A DNA stretch of 64,000 nt, from NCBI RefSeq assembly GCF_004959935.1, contig NZ_SMYN01000002.1:1-64000 (forward strand), given 5' to 3'. The first letter of the stretch is position 1. Every line of letters begins with the position of its first letter. Source of the DNA: Falsirhodobacter xinxiangensis (GTDB taxonomy: Bacteria > Pseudomonadota > Alphaproteobacteria > Rhodobacterales > Rhodobacteraceae). Under the pieces are notes generated by a model. It did not search any database, was not told where the DNA came from, and saw nothing but the letters and a program-made list of their open reading frames with translations. A program made the translations under genes and the position numbers. Shown piece after piece: positions 1-9,019 of this stretch.

Positions 1-365
1 AGAGGCCTGAAATCAATGGGTCTGGAGCCTAGCCTGCTGACGGCAGTCGCCAGTTACTCATATACGAAGCACTGAACCTTAGCTTCCTCGCCACGATGTT
101 CCCGCCGATCATCGGAACCCTCGCGTCGGCCTCTGCGAATGGCGTCGCATTCCGCATTCGCAGAGGGCAGTTATCCAAATGCTTGACGACGATGCGACTC
201 CCGCTGGCCCCGGCCGCTCGTCGGAACGCGAGACCTGTCTTGCGCTATTCGCAGCAATGGTGCCATTGGTCTGGGTTCTCGCTTCCGAGGTCGTCGGGGA
301 TGTCAGACCGGTGGGGCCAGCGATCAGCAATCACAGTCGAGATAGTTAGATTGTCTATGCCGGCA
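1..365. other. unassigned edge segment without a recognisable gene
   Basis: No reading frame here gives a protein I recognise on either strand. The forward frames starting at the window edge end at stops near positions 30 and 75, so one of them could be the tail of a gene lying outside the window, but the few residues are not diagnostic. The short open frames on the minus strand lack a convincing ribosome binding site. Composition is less GC-rich than the flanking coding DNA. A perfect 12-bp inverted repeat lies at 130-166. The segment could be decayed coding or mobile DNA, or a long intergenic region downstream of the TerC-type gene. Confidence 0.4.
130..166. repeat. 12-bp perfect inverted repeat with 13-nt loop
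   Basis: CCTCTGCGAATG at 130-141 is matched exactly by CATTCGCAGAGG at 155-166, separated by 13 bases. No T-run follows on either strand, so it is not an ordinary intrinsic terminator. It could be an operator or a remnant of a mobile-element end. Nothing else links it to a function. Confidence 0.6.
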
Positions 366-1010
366 TCAGTCGCCAAGGCAAAGCACGGGAAGGATACCGG
401 CGCAGGCGACTTCTTCGGTGCCCTCATAAATCATCCGAAACGCGACGAACAGGATCACGGCAAGACCGATCCACGCGATGAAGCGATACTTGTGAAGCAG
501 CCGCGCGATCAGCGTCGCCGCCGCGCCCATCAGCACGACCGAGATGATCAGCCCGATGACCAGCACTTCGGCATGCTCGCGGGCGGCCCCGGCAACCGCC
601 AGCACGTTGTCCACAGACATGGACAGGTCAGCGATGATGATCTGGATCATCGCCTGCCGGAAGCCCTTCTTCGGCCCCTGCGCGGCGGCGTCCATGGTCT
701 CCGAATCGTCGCCGCCCTCGCGAATCTCGCGATACATCTTCCAGCAGACCCAAAGCAGCAGGATACCACCCGCAAGGGTCAGGCCGACGATGGCCAGAAG
801 CTGAACGGCGACAAGCGCAAGAAGAATGCGCAGGACCACAGCCCCGCCGATGCCCCAGAAGATGACACGGCGCCGAATGGATGGATCGACCCCCGCCGCC
901 GCCATCCCAACGACGACCGCGTTGTCGCCAGCAAGGACCACGTCGATGAAAAGCACCTGCAAAAGCGCATAGAATTCCGTTGTCAGAAAGTCTTGGGTCA
1001 AATCGGGCAC
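366..1010 (-). CDS. TerC/YjbE-family integral membrane protein
   Basis: A 214-residue, strongly hydrophobic protein of the TerC family, whose members are inner-membrane proteins linked to metal (often manganese) export or tellurite resistance. Seen directly are the paired acidic membrane motifs of the family: DVVLAGDN near residues 23-30 and DLSMSVDN near residues 128-135, each at the start of a half of the protein. A charged cytoplasmic loop (residues about 92-115) separates the halves, and about six or seven membrane segments can be counted. The start is a GTG at 1010; an in-frame stop lies ten codons upstream, and no clear Shine-Dalgarno is visible. The C-terminal tail after MIYEGTEEV (two Cys, ending LCLGD) looks unlike the usual family end. 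It is transcribed away from the patatin gene. Substrate is not determinable. Confidence 0.85.
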   Translation of the reverse strand: MPDLTQDFLTTEFYALLQVLFIDVVLAGDNAVVVGMAAAGVDPSIRRRVIFWGIGGAVVLRILLALVAVQLLAIVGLTLAGGILLLWVCWKMYREIREGGDDSETMDAAAQGPKKGFRQAMIQIIIADLSMSVDNVLAVAGAAREHAEVLVIGLIISVVLMGAAATLIARLLHKYRFIAWIGLAVILFVAFRMIYEGTEEVACAGILPVLCLGD

Positions 1011-1202
1011 CCGCGGTGGTTCTTGGTGAATGTCGTCTCACTCTGACCCGATGTCGCAGGCATTGTCGAGCGAATACTGCGACAGTCTGACGCAGCAAGG
1101 TACTGGGGACTGGAGTATTATCATTATGAATCAGCTGGATGGGCATATACTTGCTGCATGCCCGAGGCTCTGGCCGAAGAAAAGTTCCACTGAAGATCGT
1201 CG

Positions 1203-1231
1203 CTGCCCGGATCGCGGTGCGGTCCGGGCAG
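1203..1231 (-). terminator. candidate terminator hairpin after the patatin gene
   Basis: CTGCCCGGA at 1203-1211 pairs exactly with TCCGGGCAG at 1223-1231 across an 11-base loop. It lies 8 bases beyond the patatin stop codon on the minus strand. There is no good T-run after the stem, so it may act weakly, with Rho, or only as an mRNA-stabilising end. Confidence 0.4.
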
Positions 1232-1238
1232 GTGCAGG

Positions 1239-2396
1239 TCAGGTCGGGTCGTCGCGGTGAATGTCGTGCACCGTCATGCCCACGCATTCGGGCGGCTTTT
1301 CCAGCCAAGGGCGATGCTGCAATGTGCGGACCGTGTCGCGGTAGCCCGAGGCCCAATGCTCGCGCATCGACATCCCCGAGAACTCGTAGTCTTTGGCATC
1401 GCTTTCATAGATGCGCGGCTGATAGATCAGATGGACGATGTTGATCTGCGGCACATCTTCCATCTGGTGCAGAAACGCCTTCTCCTCGACGCTGCGATCC
1501 GCCTCGGGGACCTTTAGAAGCGCGTCGTGCAGGCGGAGGTTCAGGTTGTGCAGACGGCGGAACGTGTCGGTGTTGTTCCGCGTGCGACTGGAATACATGA
1601 TGTCCTTGTGGCGTGTCATCACCGCGCCCATGTCGCGCGGCAGGGCGCCCCGCGCGCTGAACAGGTCGATCTGGAATGCCAGCGTGTCGCGCAACGTGTC
1701 CTGTTCCAGCAGATATTGCAGCGGCGTGTTCGACACGATGCCGCCATCCCAATAAAAGTCGTTGTCGATCTCCACCGGGGGGAAGGCGGGCGGTAGCGCG
1801 CCCGAGGCCATGACGTGCCGGGCGTCCAATTCCTCCAGCGCGCTGTCGAAATAGCGGAAGTTGCCGGTCGCCACGTTCACCGCCCCGACGCTGAGCCTGC
1901 GTTCGCCATTGTTAACGATGCGCCAGTCCACAAGACGGTTCAGCGTGATCTCAAGCTCGGCCGTGTCATAGAAGCTGGTCGCGCCCGCCGCGCCTGCCAT
2001 TGCGAACCACGGATTTGTCTGGCGGGGGGCGAAGAAGCCGGGCAGGCCAGCCGTCATGGTCATCAAGGCGCTGTGCTGGTTGCGCCAGCGGCGGAAAATG
2101 TCGCCTTCGGGGGTGAAGGCCCAGACCTTGCGTTTCGATACGGTTTCCCAGAAATCGCGCAGGCGGTCCACCTGATCGCCCGGCTTGTTGCCCGCGATGA
2201 TGGCGGCGTTGATGGCGCCGATGGACACGCCGGACAGCCAGCTTGCGCTGATCCCGGCCTCGTGCAGCGCCTCGAACACGCCGGCCTGATAGGCGCCCAG
2301 CGCGCCGCCACCCTGAAGCACCAGCGCGATGGTGTGATAGGGTTTCAGGATCTCCGCGATATGCTGCGACCGTCCTGCCTCGGGGATATCCTTCAC
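1239..2396 (-). CDS. patatin-like phospholipase/acyl hydrolase
   Basis: A 385-residue serine lipid acyl hydrolase of the patatin superfamily. The oxyanion-hole motif GGGALG is at residues 29-34, the nucleophile elbow GVSIG at 56-60 (Ser58), and the dyad Asp in DGG at 217-219. The C-terminal third is extra to the minimal patatin fold and resembles the DUF3734-type extension seen in alphaproteobacterial members. No signal peptide is visible, so it is probably cytoplasmic. The start is GTG, preceded by GGAGG, and it overlaps the acetoacetate decarboxylase stop by 4 bases, so the two are translationally coupled. Its place with acetoacetate decarboxylase and 3-hydroxybutyrate dehydrogenase suggests work on polyhydroxybutyrate granules or membrane lipid, but that is inference. 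Confidence 0.9.
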   Translation of the reverse strand: MKDIPEAGRSQHIAEILKPYHTIALVLQGGGALGAYQAGVFEALHEAGISASWLSGVSIGAINAAIIAGNKPGDQVDRLRDFWETVSKRKVWAFTPEGDIFRRWRNQHSALMTMTAGLPGFFAPRQTNPWFAMAGAAGATSFYDTAELEITLNRLVDWRIVNNGERRLSVGAVNVATGNFRYFDSALEELDARHVMASGALPPAFPPVEIDNDFYWDGGIVSNTPLQYLLEQDTLRDTLAFQIDLFSARGALPRDMGAVMTRHKDIMYSSRTRNNTDTFRRLHNLNLRLHDALLKVPEADRSVEEKAFLHQMEDVPQINIVHLIYQPRIYESDAKDYEFSGMSMREHWASGYRDTVRTLQHRPWLEKPPECVGMTVHDIHRDDPT

Positions 2397-3136
2397 TTCG
2401 CATCCTCCAGGTAATCATGGACGACCTCGCCCATCGCGAGGGTCAGGTCGGCGGTGAAATGCAGGGCCGAGACGACCTCCAGCACCGGAAGGCGCGCGAC
2501 GTCCGCGATGACATGGCGGAACAGTTGCAGATCGGCAGGCCCGCTCCAAGCCTCTTTCACCGTGATGTCGGTCAGGTGATAGCGGACAAGTTCGCAGATG
2601 CGGGGGGTCGCATCGACATGCGGGATGATCTTCACAAGGAAGTTCGGCTTCTCCATCGCGTGGCGAACCTCGTCCGTGCTGACGGCGACGTGCTTGTAAC
2701 CCATCGTCGCAGTTGCACAAAGGACCGAGCCGTAATGCAGCGTGCCCAGCAGCACCTCGCCTTCATGCGACAGCTTGGGCGAGGCGAGCTTCTTCGGGAA
2801 GCCCCAGATCTCGCGCCCGCCGGCGATCGGGGCGTCGTCGTCCAGATACATGGCGTGGACATAGACGCCGTCCTGCCCATCGTGGCGCACCGGGATCACC
2901 TGACCGGATTCGGTGTAATCGCCGAACCCCGTCGAATCCGGCATGCGGATGAACTCGTATTTCACCAGCGGTTCTGTCACCTCCAACGGTTCGGGAACCA
3001 CGGCGCGCAGGGCGTCCATATCGGTGCGATAGGTGATGATGACGTATTCGCGGTTGAAGAACCGATACGGCCCCTTGGGATAGGCCGGATTGGTCAGCGA
3101 CATCGCATAGGCGTCGCGGATGGCTTGCGGTTTCAT
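2393..3136 (-). CDS. adc: acetoacetate decarboxylase
   Basis: Converts acetoacetate to acetone and CO2 through a Schiff base. The protein is 247 residues, the family's normal size. The motif GFPKKL places two adjacent lysines at residues 115 and 116, which match the Schiff-base lysine and its pKa-lowering neighbour of the Clostridium acetobutylicum enzyme. The start is the ATG at 3136 with GGAG close upstream, since the longer open frame runs into low-quality sequence overlapping the dehydrogenase gene. The gene follows 3-hydroxybutyrate dehydrogenase (10 bases apart) and overlaps the patatin gene. The product of the dehydrogenase, acetoacetate, is the substrate here, so the genes probably form a ketone-body disposal module. 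Confidence 0.93.
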   Translation of the reverse strand: MKPQAIRDAYAMSLTNPAYPKGPYRFFNREYVIITYRTDMDALRAVVPEPLEVTEPLVKYEFIRMPDSTGFGDYTESGQVIPVRHDGQDGVYVHAMYLDDDAPIAGGREIWGFPKKLASPKLSHEGEVLLGTLHYGSVLCATATMGYKHVAVSTDEVRHAMEKPNFLVKIIPHVDATPRICELVRYHLTDITVKEAWSGPADLQLFRHVIADVARLPVLEVVSALHFTADLTLAMGEVVHDYLEDAK

Positions 3137-3146
3137 CTCCGGCTCC

Positions 3147-3932
3147 TCAATGCGCGGTCCAGCCGCCTTCGATCGGAAGCACGGCCCCGGTGATCGAGGC
3201 TGCGCCGTCCGAACACAAAAAGCCCGCAAAGGCCGCGACCTCGTCGATCTGCACGAATTTCTTGGTCGGCTGGGCGGCCAGCAGCACATCGCCGATGACC
3301 TGTTCGCGCGTCAGCCCACGTGCCGCCATCGTGTCCGGGATCTGGCTTTCGACCAGCGGCGTCCAGACATAGCCGGGGCAGATCGCGTTGACGGTGATGC
3401 CCTGCGCTGCCACCTCCAGCGCCACGGATTTCGTCAGGCCCGCGACGCCATGCTTGCTGGCGACATAGGCGGATTTGAAGGGCGAGGCGACCAGCGCATG
3501 GGCCGAGGCGATGTTGATGATCCGCCCCCATCCCGCCGCCTTCATGTGCGGCAGGGCGGCCTTGATCGCGTGGAAGGGCGCGACGAGGTTGATTGCGATG
3601 ATCGCGTTGAACCGATCCTCCGGAAATTCATCCACCGGAGAGACGAACTGGATACCCGCGTTGTTGACGAGGATGTCGCAGCCGCCCGCGGTTTCGATCA
3701 TGCCCCGGATCTCTTGAGGGTTCAGCATGTTCGCGGGCGAGTAGTGGCAGCGCGTGCCGAAATCGGTTTCGATCTGCGCGCGGATCGTCTCGATCTCGGT
3801 TGCGTCGCCAAGGCCGTTGATGACCACAGCCGCGCCGCGCTCTGCCAGCATGCGCGCAACTCCCAGTCCGATGCCGCTGGTCGATCCCGTCACCACGGCG
3901 ACTTTTCCAGCAAGAGTTTTCGAGGAGATCAT
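3147..3932 (-). CDS. bdhA: D-3-hydroxybutyrate dehydrogenase (SDR family)
   Basis: A classical short-chain dehydrogenase of 261 residues oxidising D-3-hydroxybutyrate to acetoacetate with NAD. The cofactor motif TGSTSGIG is at 15-22, NNAG at 90-93, and the catalytic Ser143, Tyr156 and Lys160 lie in the usual order. Gln95, His145 and Lys153 occupy the positions that bind the substrate carboxylate in characterised 3-hydroxybutyrate dehydrogenases, which separates it from generic SDR proteins. The start MISSKT at 3932 is preferred over an ATG six codons upstream because AGGGA precedes it. It leads the ketone-body genes. Downstream of cobF there is a 67-base gap with no clear terminator, so it may have its own promoter or be read through. 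Confidence 0.92.
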   Translation of the reverse strand: MISSKTLAGKVAVVTGSTSGIGLGVARMLAERGAAVVINGLGDATEIETIRAQIETDFGTRCHYSPANMLNPQEIRGMIETAGGCDILVNNAGIQFVSPVDEFPEDRFNAIIAINLVAPFHAIKAALPHMKAAGWGRIINIASAHALVASPFKSAYVASKHGVAGLTKSVALEVAAQGITVNAICPGYVWTPLVESQIPDTMAARGLTREQVIGDVLLAAQPTKKFVQIDEVAAFAGFLCSDGAASITGAVLPIEGGWTAH

Positions 3933-3999
3933 GACGGTCCCTATGCCCATGAACGATGTTCACCGGGACCTGACCACCACGTTGTAACAGGCGCGCAAA

Positions 4000-4725
4000 C
4001 TAGGGCGCTCGGCGCATCAGATAGATGTCCATGATCCAGCCATGCACCGCCCGCGCCTGTTCCCGCGCCACCACGATCCGTGGGGCAACATCCGCCAGCG
4101 CGCCCGACAGCGAAACCTGCTGCGGCATCCCGGCATAGGCCGACCACCAGATGTCGATCGCCGCGGGATCAAGCGTTCGAAAGCTGCATTCCCCGTCCAG
4201 CATGACGACGACGCTGTCCGCCCCCGCGGGCCAGCCGAAATCGCGCAGTCGCCGCCCCGTGGTCAGAAGCACCGGACCCGCCACGTCGTTCAGCGGAATC
4301 GCATGGGCCGCGCACAGCGCCTGCACCGAAGTGATCCCCGGCACCACCCGCACCGTCACCGCAAGCCGCGCCGCGATCCGCAGCGTGGAATCGTAAAGCG
4401 ACGGATCGCCCCAGATCATCATCGCCGCCCGACCGCCATTGGGAAGAACCCCCGCCCAGACCTGCGCGATGGCGTCGTGCCATGCCGCCACCCGCGCGGC
4501 ATAGTCCGCAATCGCCGGATCGCGCTTCGGCAGATCGAACTCGACCAGGGGAACGGGACGCTCCAGCACCTCGGCCAGCATCGCGCGACGCAGGGTGGCA
4601 AGGTCCGTCGCGTCTTCCTTGCGGGGGATGAGGATGACATCCGCGCCGTTCAGCGCGCGGATCGCCTCTCGGGTCAGATGGTCGGGATTGCCGGTGCCGA
4701 TGCCGACAAGGATAAGCTCCGTCAT
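4000..4725 (-). CDS. cobF: precorrin-6A synthase (deacetylating), CobF
   Basis: A tetrapyrrole methylase that adds the C-1 methyl group to precorrin-5 and removes the two-carbon acetyl fragment, giving precorrin-6A. This step occurs only in the aerobic B12 route. The 241-residue protein begins with the SAM-binding GIGTGNPDHLT loop at about residues 8-18, and VVPGITSVQAL near the middle is the second conserved methylase motif. Its start codon overlaps the cobA stop by four bases (ATGA), making it the last gene of the cobL-E-M-B-A-F chain. Identity is firm from the CobF-specific N-terminus and the context. Confidence 0.93.
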   Translation of the reverse strand: MTELILVGIGTGNPDHLTREAIRALNGADVILIPRKEDATDLATLRRAMLAEVLERPVPLVEFDLPKRDPAIADYAARVAAWHDAIAQVWAGVLPNGGRAAMMIWGDPSLYDSTLRIAARLAVTVRVVPGITSVQALCAAHAIPLNDVAGPVLLTTGRRLRDFGWPAGADSVVVMLDGECSFRTLDPAAIDIWWSAYAGMPQQVSLSGALADVAPRIVVAREQARAVHGWIMDIYLMRRAP

Positions 4726-5432
4726 GCCAGCGGCCCATAGAGGATCAGCGCGGGAAGATCGCTGGACCGCGCCGCGATATCGTCCGCAAGACCCGCTACC
4801 GTGCCGCGATGGATATGCTGCCCCGGCTGGCCGACTCCTTCGGCCAAGATCGCGGGGGTGTCCGGCGGCAGCCCCTCGGCGATCAGCCGCGCCGCCATGC
4901 GGGCGAAGGTGCGCTTGCCCATGAACACCACCGTCGTCGCGGCGGGATCAGCCAGCGCAGGCCAGTTGAGGTCTGGCATGTCGCCCGTCACATCCGCGCC
5001 GGTGACGAATTGCACCCGCCGCGCCGTCAGCCGCCGCGTCAGGGGAATGGCCGCCGCCGCAGCAGCAGCGCAGGCCGAAGGCACGCCGGGGATGATCTCG
5101 AACCCGATGCCCGCGGCGCGCAGGGCATCCATCTCCTCCTCCAGCCGCCCGAAGATGCCGCAATCACCGGATTTCAACCGCACGACCCGCTGGCCCGTCA
5201 GGGCGTGCTCCACCAGAAGGCGGCTCACGTGATCCTGTTTGGGGCTGACACGCCCCGCACGCTTGCCGACGCCGATCAGGTCGGCTCCGCTTCGTGCATG
5301 GGACAGGACTGGCCCGGCGGCCAGATCGTCGAACAGCACCGCATCGGCCGCCTGAAGCCGCGCCACCGCCTTCAGCGTCAAAAGCTCGGGGTCGCCCGGA
5401 CCCGCCGAGACGAAGGAGACGAAGCCGTTCAT
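4722..5432 (-). CDS. cobA: uroporphyrinogen-III C-methyltransferase (SUMT)
   Basis: Transfers two methyl groups from SAM to uroporphyrinogen III to make precorrin-2, the entry to the corrin branch. The 236-residue single-domain form has SAGPGDPELLTLKA at residues 8-21 and the second methylase signature RLKSGDCGIFGR, with the family's usual GDPFIFGR loop changed to GDCGIFGR. PGVPSACAAAAA follows. It lacks the CysG-type dehydrogenase/ferrochelatase domain. The start at 5432 forms an ATGA overlap with the cobB stop; the frame stays open upstream, but that part is shadow of cobB. Two other methyltransferase genes (cobM, cobI) are nearby but each has its own subfamily signature. Confidence 0.93.
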   Translation of the reverse strand: MNGFVSFVSAGPGDPELLTLKAVARLQAADAVLFDDLAAGPVLSHARSGADLIGVGKRAGRVSPKQDHVSRLLVEHALTGQRVVRLKSGDCGIFGRLEEEMDALRAAGIGFEIIPGVPSACAAAAAAAIPLTRRLTARRVQFVTGADVTGDMPDLNWPALADPAATTVVFMGKRTFARMAARLIAEGLPPDTPAILAEGVGQPGQHIHRGTVAGLADDIAARSSDLPALILYGPLA

Positions 5433-6733
5433 GACGCACCTTCGATCAGGTGAAAGAACGTCCCCGTCGCATGGCCCCGGCGCGAGCCCGTCTCGGCCAC
5501 CGAAGCGCCGGCAGCATCGCATACCGTCGCAAGCGGCGCATCCGGCTGGTGCAGAATGGAGGCATAGTGGAACTCGTGCCCCGCAAGCACCGCGCCCGCC
5601 TCATGCCCCGGAATGCCTGCGCCCAGCACGGCGCGGCGATACCCCAGATGCATGCGGCGCTTGGCAAAGGACGTCTCCAGCCCCAGAAGCCCCACCATCG
5701 CATGACGCGAGCCATCGGCAGCCTCCAGCCCCGCGCCCATGACCATATAGCCGCCGCATTCGCCATGGACGGGCCGTGTCGCGGCAAACCTCCGCAACGC
5801 CTCCGCGAACCCACCCGCCGCCGCGATCCGTCCGGCATGAAGCTCGGGGTATCCCCCCGGCAGCCAGCACACATCCGCCGTGCTGTCCGGCCCCTGATCG
5901 GCAAGGGGCGAAAAGGGAAGGATCTCCGCCCCCGCCGCCCGCCAACCATCCAGAAGATGCGGATAGGTGAAGGTGAAGGCCGCATCCTGCGCCAATGCGA
6001 TCCGCTGCCCCGGGGGGGTGATCGGCTCGCCCTCGCCTCGCAGGGGCGTCGAGCCTGCCGCTGCCACCATGCCGGCGACATCCAGATGCGCCGTGATCAA
6101 ATTCGCCGCCCGGTCCAGAAAACGGGGCAGCTCCGAATGCTCGCCCGCCTGCACGAGACCGAGGTGCCGTTCGGGCAGGCCGATCCCGGCGTCGCGGGGC
6201 AGGGCACCAAAGACCGCGATCCCCGCCGGCTCCATCCCCGCGCGCAGAAGCGCCTCGTGCCGGGGGGAGGCGACCTTGTTCAGAACCACGCCCGCAACCC
6301 GGATACCGGGGCGATAGGCCGCCATGCCCATCGCAACCGCCCCCGCCGTCTGGGCCTGCCCCGAGGCGTCGATCACCAGAACCACCGGCCAGCCCGCCAG
6401 AAGCGCGACATCGGCACTGGCCCCGGTCCCCAGGGCGCCCGGCACCGCCACCCCGTCATGCAGCCCCATCGACCCTTCGGCGAGCGCAATATCCGCATCC
6501 GCCCCCTTGGCCAGCAATTCGCCGATACGCCCTGCGCCCATGGCCCAGCTGTCCAGATTGAACGAGGCACGACCCGTGGCTGCCCGGTGAAACGCCGGGT
6601 CGATGTAATCCGGTCCGGATTTGAAACATTGCACCCGTTGCCCGCTGCGGCACAGTGCCCGTGCAAGCCCCAGCATCACCGTCGTCTTCCCGCTGCCCGA
6701 AGCCGGGGCTGCGATCATCAGCCCCTGCGTCAT
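5429..6733 (-). CDS. cobB: hydrogenobyrinate/cobyrinate a,c-diamide synthase CobB
   Basis: Glutamine-dependent, ATP-using amidase that amidates the a and c acetate side chains of hydrogenobyrinic acid before cobalt insertion. The 434-residue protein has an N-terminal DTBS-like ATPase half with the P-loop [10 protein letters not shown] (residues 9-18) and a C-terminal class I glutamine amidotransferase half with the nucleophile in GECGGY and a catalytic His in GHATGTFFH near the end. The ATG at 6733 overlaps the cobM stop (ATGA) and is preferred to an ATG three codons upstream. In the aerobic pathway this is the step before the CobN chelatase, whose gene is in the same cluster. Confidence 0.95.
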   Translation of the reverse strand: MTQGLMIAAPASGSGKTTVMLGLARALCRSGQRVQCFKSGPDYIDPAFHRAATGRASFNLDSWAMGAGRIGELLAKGADADIALAEGSMGLHDGVAVPGALGTGASADVALLAGWPVVLVIDASGQAQTAGAVAMGMAAYRPGIRVAGVVLNKVASPRHEALLRAGMEPAGIAVFGALPRDAGIGLPERHLGLVQAGEHSELPRFLDRAANLITAHLDVAGMVAAAGSTPLRGEGEPITPPGQRIALAQDAAFTFTYPHLLDGWRAAGAEILPFSPLADQGPDSTADVCWLPGGYPELHAGRIAAAGGFAEALRRFAATRPVHGECGGYMVMGAGLEAADGSRHAMVGLLGLETSFAKRRMHLGYRRAVLGAGIPGHEAGAVLAGHEFHYASILHQPDAPLATVCDAAGASVAETGSRRGHATGTFFHLIEGAS

Positions 6734-7512
6734 TCGCTGCACTCCGGAAACCGAGGCTCCGTGCCCACCGGGCGAAAGCGTCGGTCATAGTCGCCCGCAT
6801 AAAGACGGCTTTCGGCAAAGCTTTCATGATCCAGCGTTCGCCCCACCAGGATCAGCGCCGTCCTGTCCACCCCGTCGCAAAGCCTTGCAATGGTCCCAAG
6901 CGTTCCACGGATCACCCGCTCGTCCGGCCAGCTTGCCCGCCAGACGACCGCAACCGGGCAGTCCGTGCTGTAGTGGGGCAGCAGATCGGTCACGACACGC
7001 TCCAGCACATGGATCGACAGGTGGATCGCCAGAACGGCGCCCGTCCGTGCAAAGGCCTCCAGCGTCTCGCCGTTCGGCATGGCCGTGGCGCGCCCCGATG
7101 TGCGGGTCAACACCACCGACTGCGCAACGCCGGGCAAGGTCAACTCCGCGCCCAGCGCCGCCGAAGCCGCGGCAAAGGACGGCACCCCCGGCGTCACGTC
7201 GTAGGGGATGCCAAGGGCGCGCAGGCGGCGAAGCTGCTCTCCCATCGCGGACCAGACGGACAGATCGCCGGAATGCAGCCGCGCGACGTCGTGACCCTCG
7301 GCATGGGCGGCTGCTATCTCCGCCACGATCGCATCGAGGCTGAGCGGCGCTGTGTTCACGATCCGGCAGCCGGGGGGGCAATGGGCAAGGACACCCTCTG
7401 GCACGAGCGATCCTGCATAGAGGCAGACGGGCGATGCCGCGATCAGATCGCGCCCACGCAGAGTCAGAAGATCCGGCGCTCCGGGTCCGGCACCGATGAA
7501 ATGGATGGTCAT
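6730..7512 (-). CDS. cobM: precorrin-4 C11-methyltransferase CobM
   Basis: Methylates C-11 of precorrin-4 to give precorrin-5. The 260-residue protein starts with the SAM-loop motif [16 protein letters not shown] and carries [11 protein letters not shown], characteristic of the CobM/CbiF subfamily. [15 protein letters not shown] and [11 protein letters not shown] provide the other methylase signatures. The start at 7512 overlaps the cobE stop (ATGA). Subfamily assignment is secure because the YAGSLV segment is not shared by CobI, CobJ or CobA. Confidence 0.95.
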   Translation of the reverse strand: MTIHFIGAGPGAPDLLTLRGRDLIAASPVCLYAGSLVPEGVLAHCPPGCRIVNTAPLSLDAIVAEIAAAHAEGHDVARLHSGDLSVWSAMGEQLRRLRALGIPYDVTPGVPSFAAASAALGAELTLPGVAQSVVLTRTSGRATAMPNGETLEAFARTGAVLAIHLSIHVLERVVTDLLPHYSTDCPVAVVWRASWPDERVIRGTLGTIARLCDGVDRTALILVGRTLDHESFAESRLYAGDYDRRFRPVGTEPRFPECSE

Positions 7513-7856
7513 AAAGGGGCCTTTCGGGCCGCAGCCCATGTGGTGCCGCCAAGGGCAAGACGGGGTTGAACGATGACCGATCCGGGCCCGGCCGCTACGA
7601 GGGCGCAAGCCTCGGCCACCGATCCGCAGCGATAGAGCGCCATGATCCGGTCCGACGCGCTGGGGGTGGGAACGTTCGCCAGATCGCCCGGTGCGATAAC
7701 CACGAGCGGCAGGCCAAGACGCATCGCCAGCGGCCCCAGCACCTCTGCACGCGGTTTGATCGTCGCAAGGGCAGCGACGGGCTGGCCGCGCAGGGCATCC
7801 TCCAGCAAAGAGAGATCCGCGCCCGTGCGCATGCCTATGCCGATCACGACGCTCAT
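7509..7856 (-). CDS. cobE: cobalamin biosynthesis protein CobE
   Basis: A 115-residue protein of the CobE/GbiG C-terminal family, required in the aerobic B12 pathway but without a settled catalytic role. It corresponds to the C-terminal domain of anaerobic CbiG, which opens the ring lactone. Visible are the N-terminal strand [12 protein letters not shown] and the motif [19 protein letters not shown]. It sits between cobL and cobM with four-base overlaps on both sides, so it is translated as part of the same polycistronic message. Identity rests on length, motif order and this very typical position. Confidence 0.9.
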   Translation of the reverse strand: MSVVIGIGMRTGADLSLLEDALRGQPVAALATIKPRAEVLGPLAMRLGLPLVVIAPGDLANVPTPSASDRIMALYRCGSVAEACALVAAGPGSVIVQPRLALGGTTWAAARKAPL

Positions 7857-9019
7857 GTCGCACGCACCCATTGCACCAGCGGGCGCTGGGGTGCCCATGC
7901 CTGCGACCGGCCCAGCGGCTCCGCCCGCGCGATGTCGATGCGCATCAGCGTGCCGCCATGCGCCGCATGAAGTCGCTCCAGCAGCGCGCTCGTCTCCAGC
8001 GTCACAGCGTTGACGACCAGCCGCGCCGGGGGAAGCCGCGCGAACAGGTCCGCCGAAAAGCCGCCGCCGACGAAGATGGCATCTGGCCGCGGAAGCGAGG
8101 ATAGCGCGTCGAGGCTTGCCGCCACCGTCACCGCCAGCCGGTCGTCCACGCCGAACTGAAGGGCATTGGCGCGGATGTTCGCCGCGCGGTCCTCGCACAG
8201 TTCGACCGCTGCTGCACGACCGCCCGCCAGTGCCCATTCCACCGAGACGGAGCCGGACCCAGCGCCAAGATCCCAGAGCATCTGGCCCGCATGGGGCGCA
8301 AGTGCGGCAAGCGTCATGGCACGGATGAGGGATTTGGTGATCTGGCCGTCATGGTGAAACAGGTTTTCGTCACGCCCCGGAACGGCGGCAAGCGCATCGC
8401 CCCCCAGTGCCACCAGCGAAACGGCGACGGGGGCGGCGATACCCTCCAGCGTGAAGCCATGCGCCTGCGCGTTCCGGAGGCGTTCCAGCGGGCCGCCCAG
8501 CCGCTCCATCACTGTCATGGTGCTTCGGCCCCAATCGGCGCCGTCCAGCCACGCGGCCAGATCGCGCACCGCCGCCGCGTCGCGCAGCAGCAGGATTGCC
8601 TGCAACCCTTGGCGCAGATGCGGGCGCAGCCGTGTGAAGGGCGCGGCGTGCAGGCCGAGGCAAAGCGTCGCCTCGATCCGCCAGCCCATCCGCGCGGCGG
8701 CAAGCGAAAAAGTCCCCGGCACCGGATAGGCTGCCCATTCGCCGGGGCGCAGCGCCTCGGCAATGGGGCTGCCCGCGCCGTGCCAGAACGGATCGCCCGA
8801 GACCAGCGCCGCCACGGGGCGTCCGCGCATCGCCAGCAGCGGGGCCAGATCGAACGGCACCGGCCAGGTCCGGCCACGATCCCCGACACCTGCCAGCTCA
8901 AGGTGGCGGGGCGCGCCGAAGACCAACTCGGCCCGCGCCAGTGCTTGCAGGCTTGCACCCGGCAGGCCGGACAGGCCATCTTCGCCCAAACCGATCACCG
9001 AAAGCCACGGATCAGCCAT
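7853..9019 (-). CDS. cobL: precorrin-6Y C5,15-methyltransferase (decarboxylating) CobL
   Basis: Bifunctional enzyme that methylates C-5 and C-15 of precorrin-6B and decarboxylates the C-12 acetate to form precorrin-8X. The 388-residue protein is a fusion of an N-terminal CbiE-like tetrapyrrole methylase (motif [12 protein letters not shown] at about residues 7-18) and a C-terminal CbiT-like Rossmann methyltransferase ([15 protein letters not shown]). The start at 9019 has AAGGA nine bases upstream. That start codon shares bases with the oppositely oriented cobK start at 9018, so the translation signals of each gene lie inside the other. Its stop overlaps the cobE start. Confidence 0.95.
   Translation of the reverse strand: MADPWLSVIGLGEDGLSGLPGASLQALARAELVFGAPRHLELAGVGDRGRTWPVPFDLAPLLAMRGRPVAALVSGDPFWHGAGSPIAEALRPGEWAAYPVPGTFSLAAARMGWRIEATLCLGLHAAPFTRLRPHLRQGLQAILLLRDAAAVRDLAAWLDGADWGRSTMTVMERLGGPLERLRNAQAHGFTLEGIAAPVAVSLVALGGDALAAVPGRDENLFHHDGQITKSLIRAMTLAALAPHAGQMLWDLGAGSGSVSVEWALAGGRAAAVELCEDRAANIRANALQFGVDDRLAVTVAASLDALSSLPRPDAIFVGGGFSADLFARLPPARLVVNAVTLETSALLERLHAAHGGTLMRIDIARAEPLGRSQAWAPQRPLVQWVRAT

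Noticed and set aside
1-120. End of an insertion sequence at the window edge
   Set aside because: A few C-terminal residues in two frames and a short palindrome are suggestive, but no transposase motif or terminal repeat can be confirmed.
96-1046. Long open frame on the plus strand over the TerC-type gene
   Set aside because: It is the antisense shadow of a conserved membrane protein, rich in Arg, Pro and His, with no recognisable domain or ribosome site.
8763-9017. Longer cobK with an upstream start
   Set aside because: The extension lies antisense inside cobL and lacks homology to the CobK N-terminus, which begins at the ATG at 9018.
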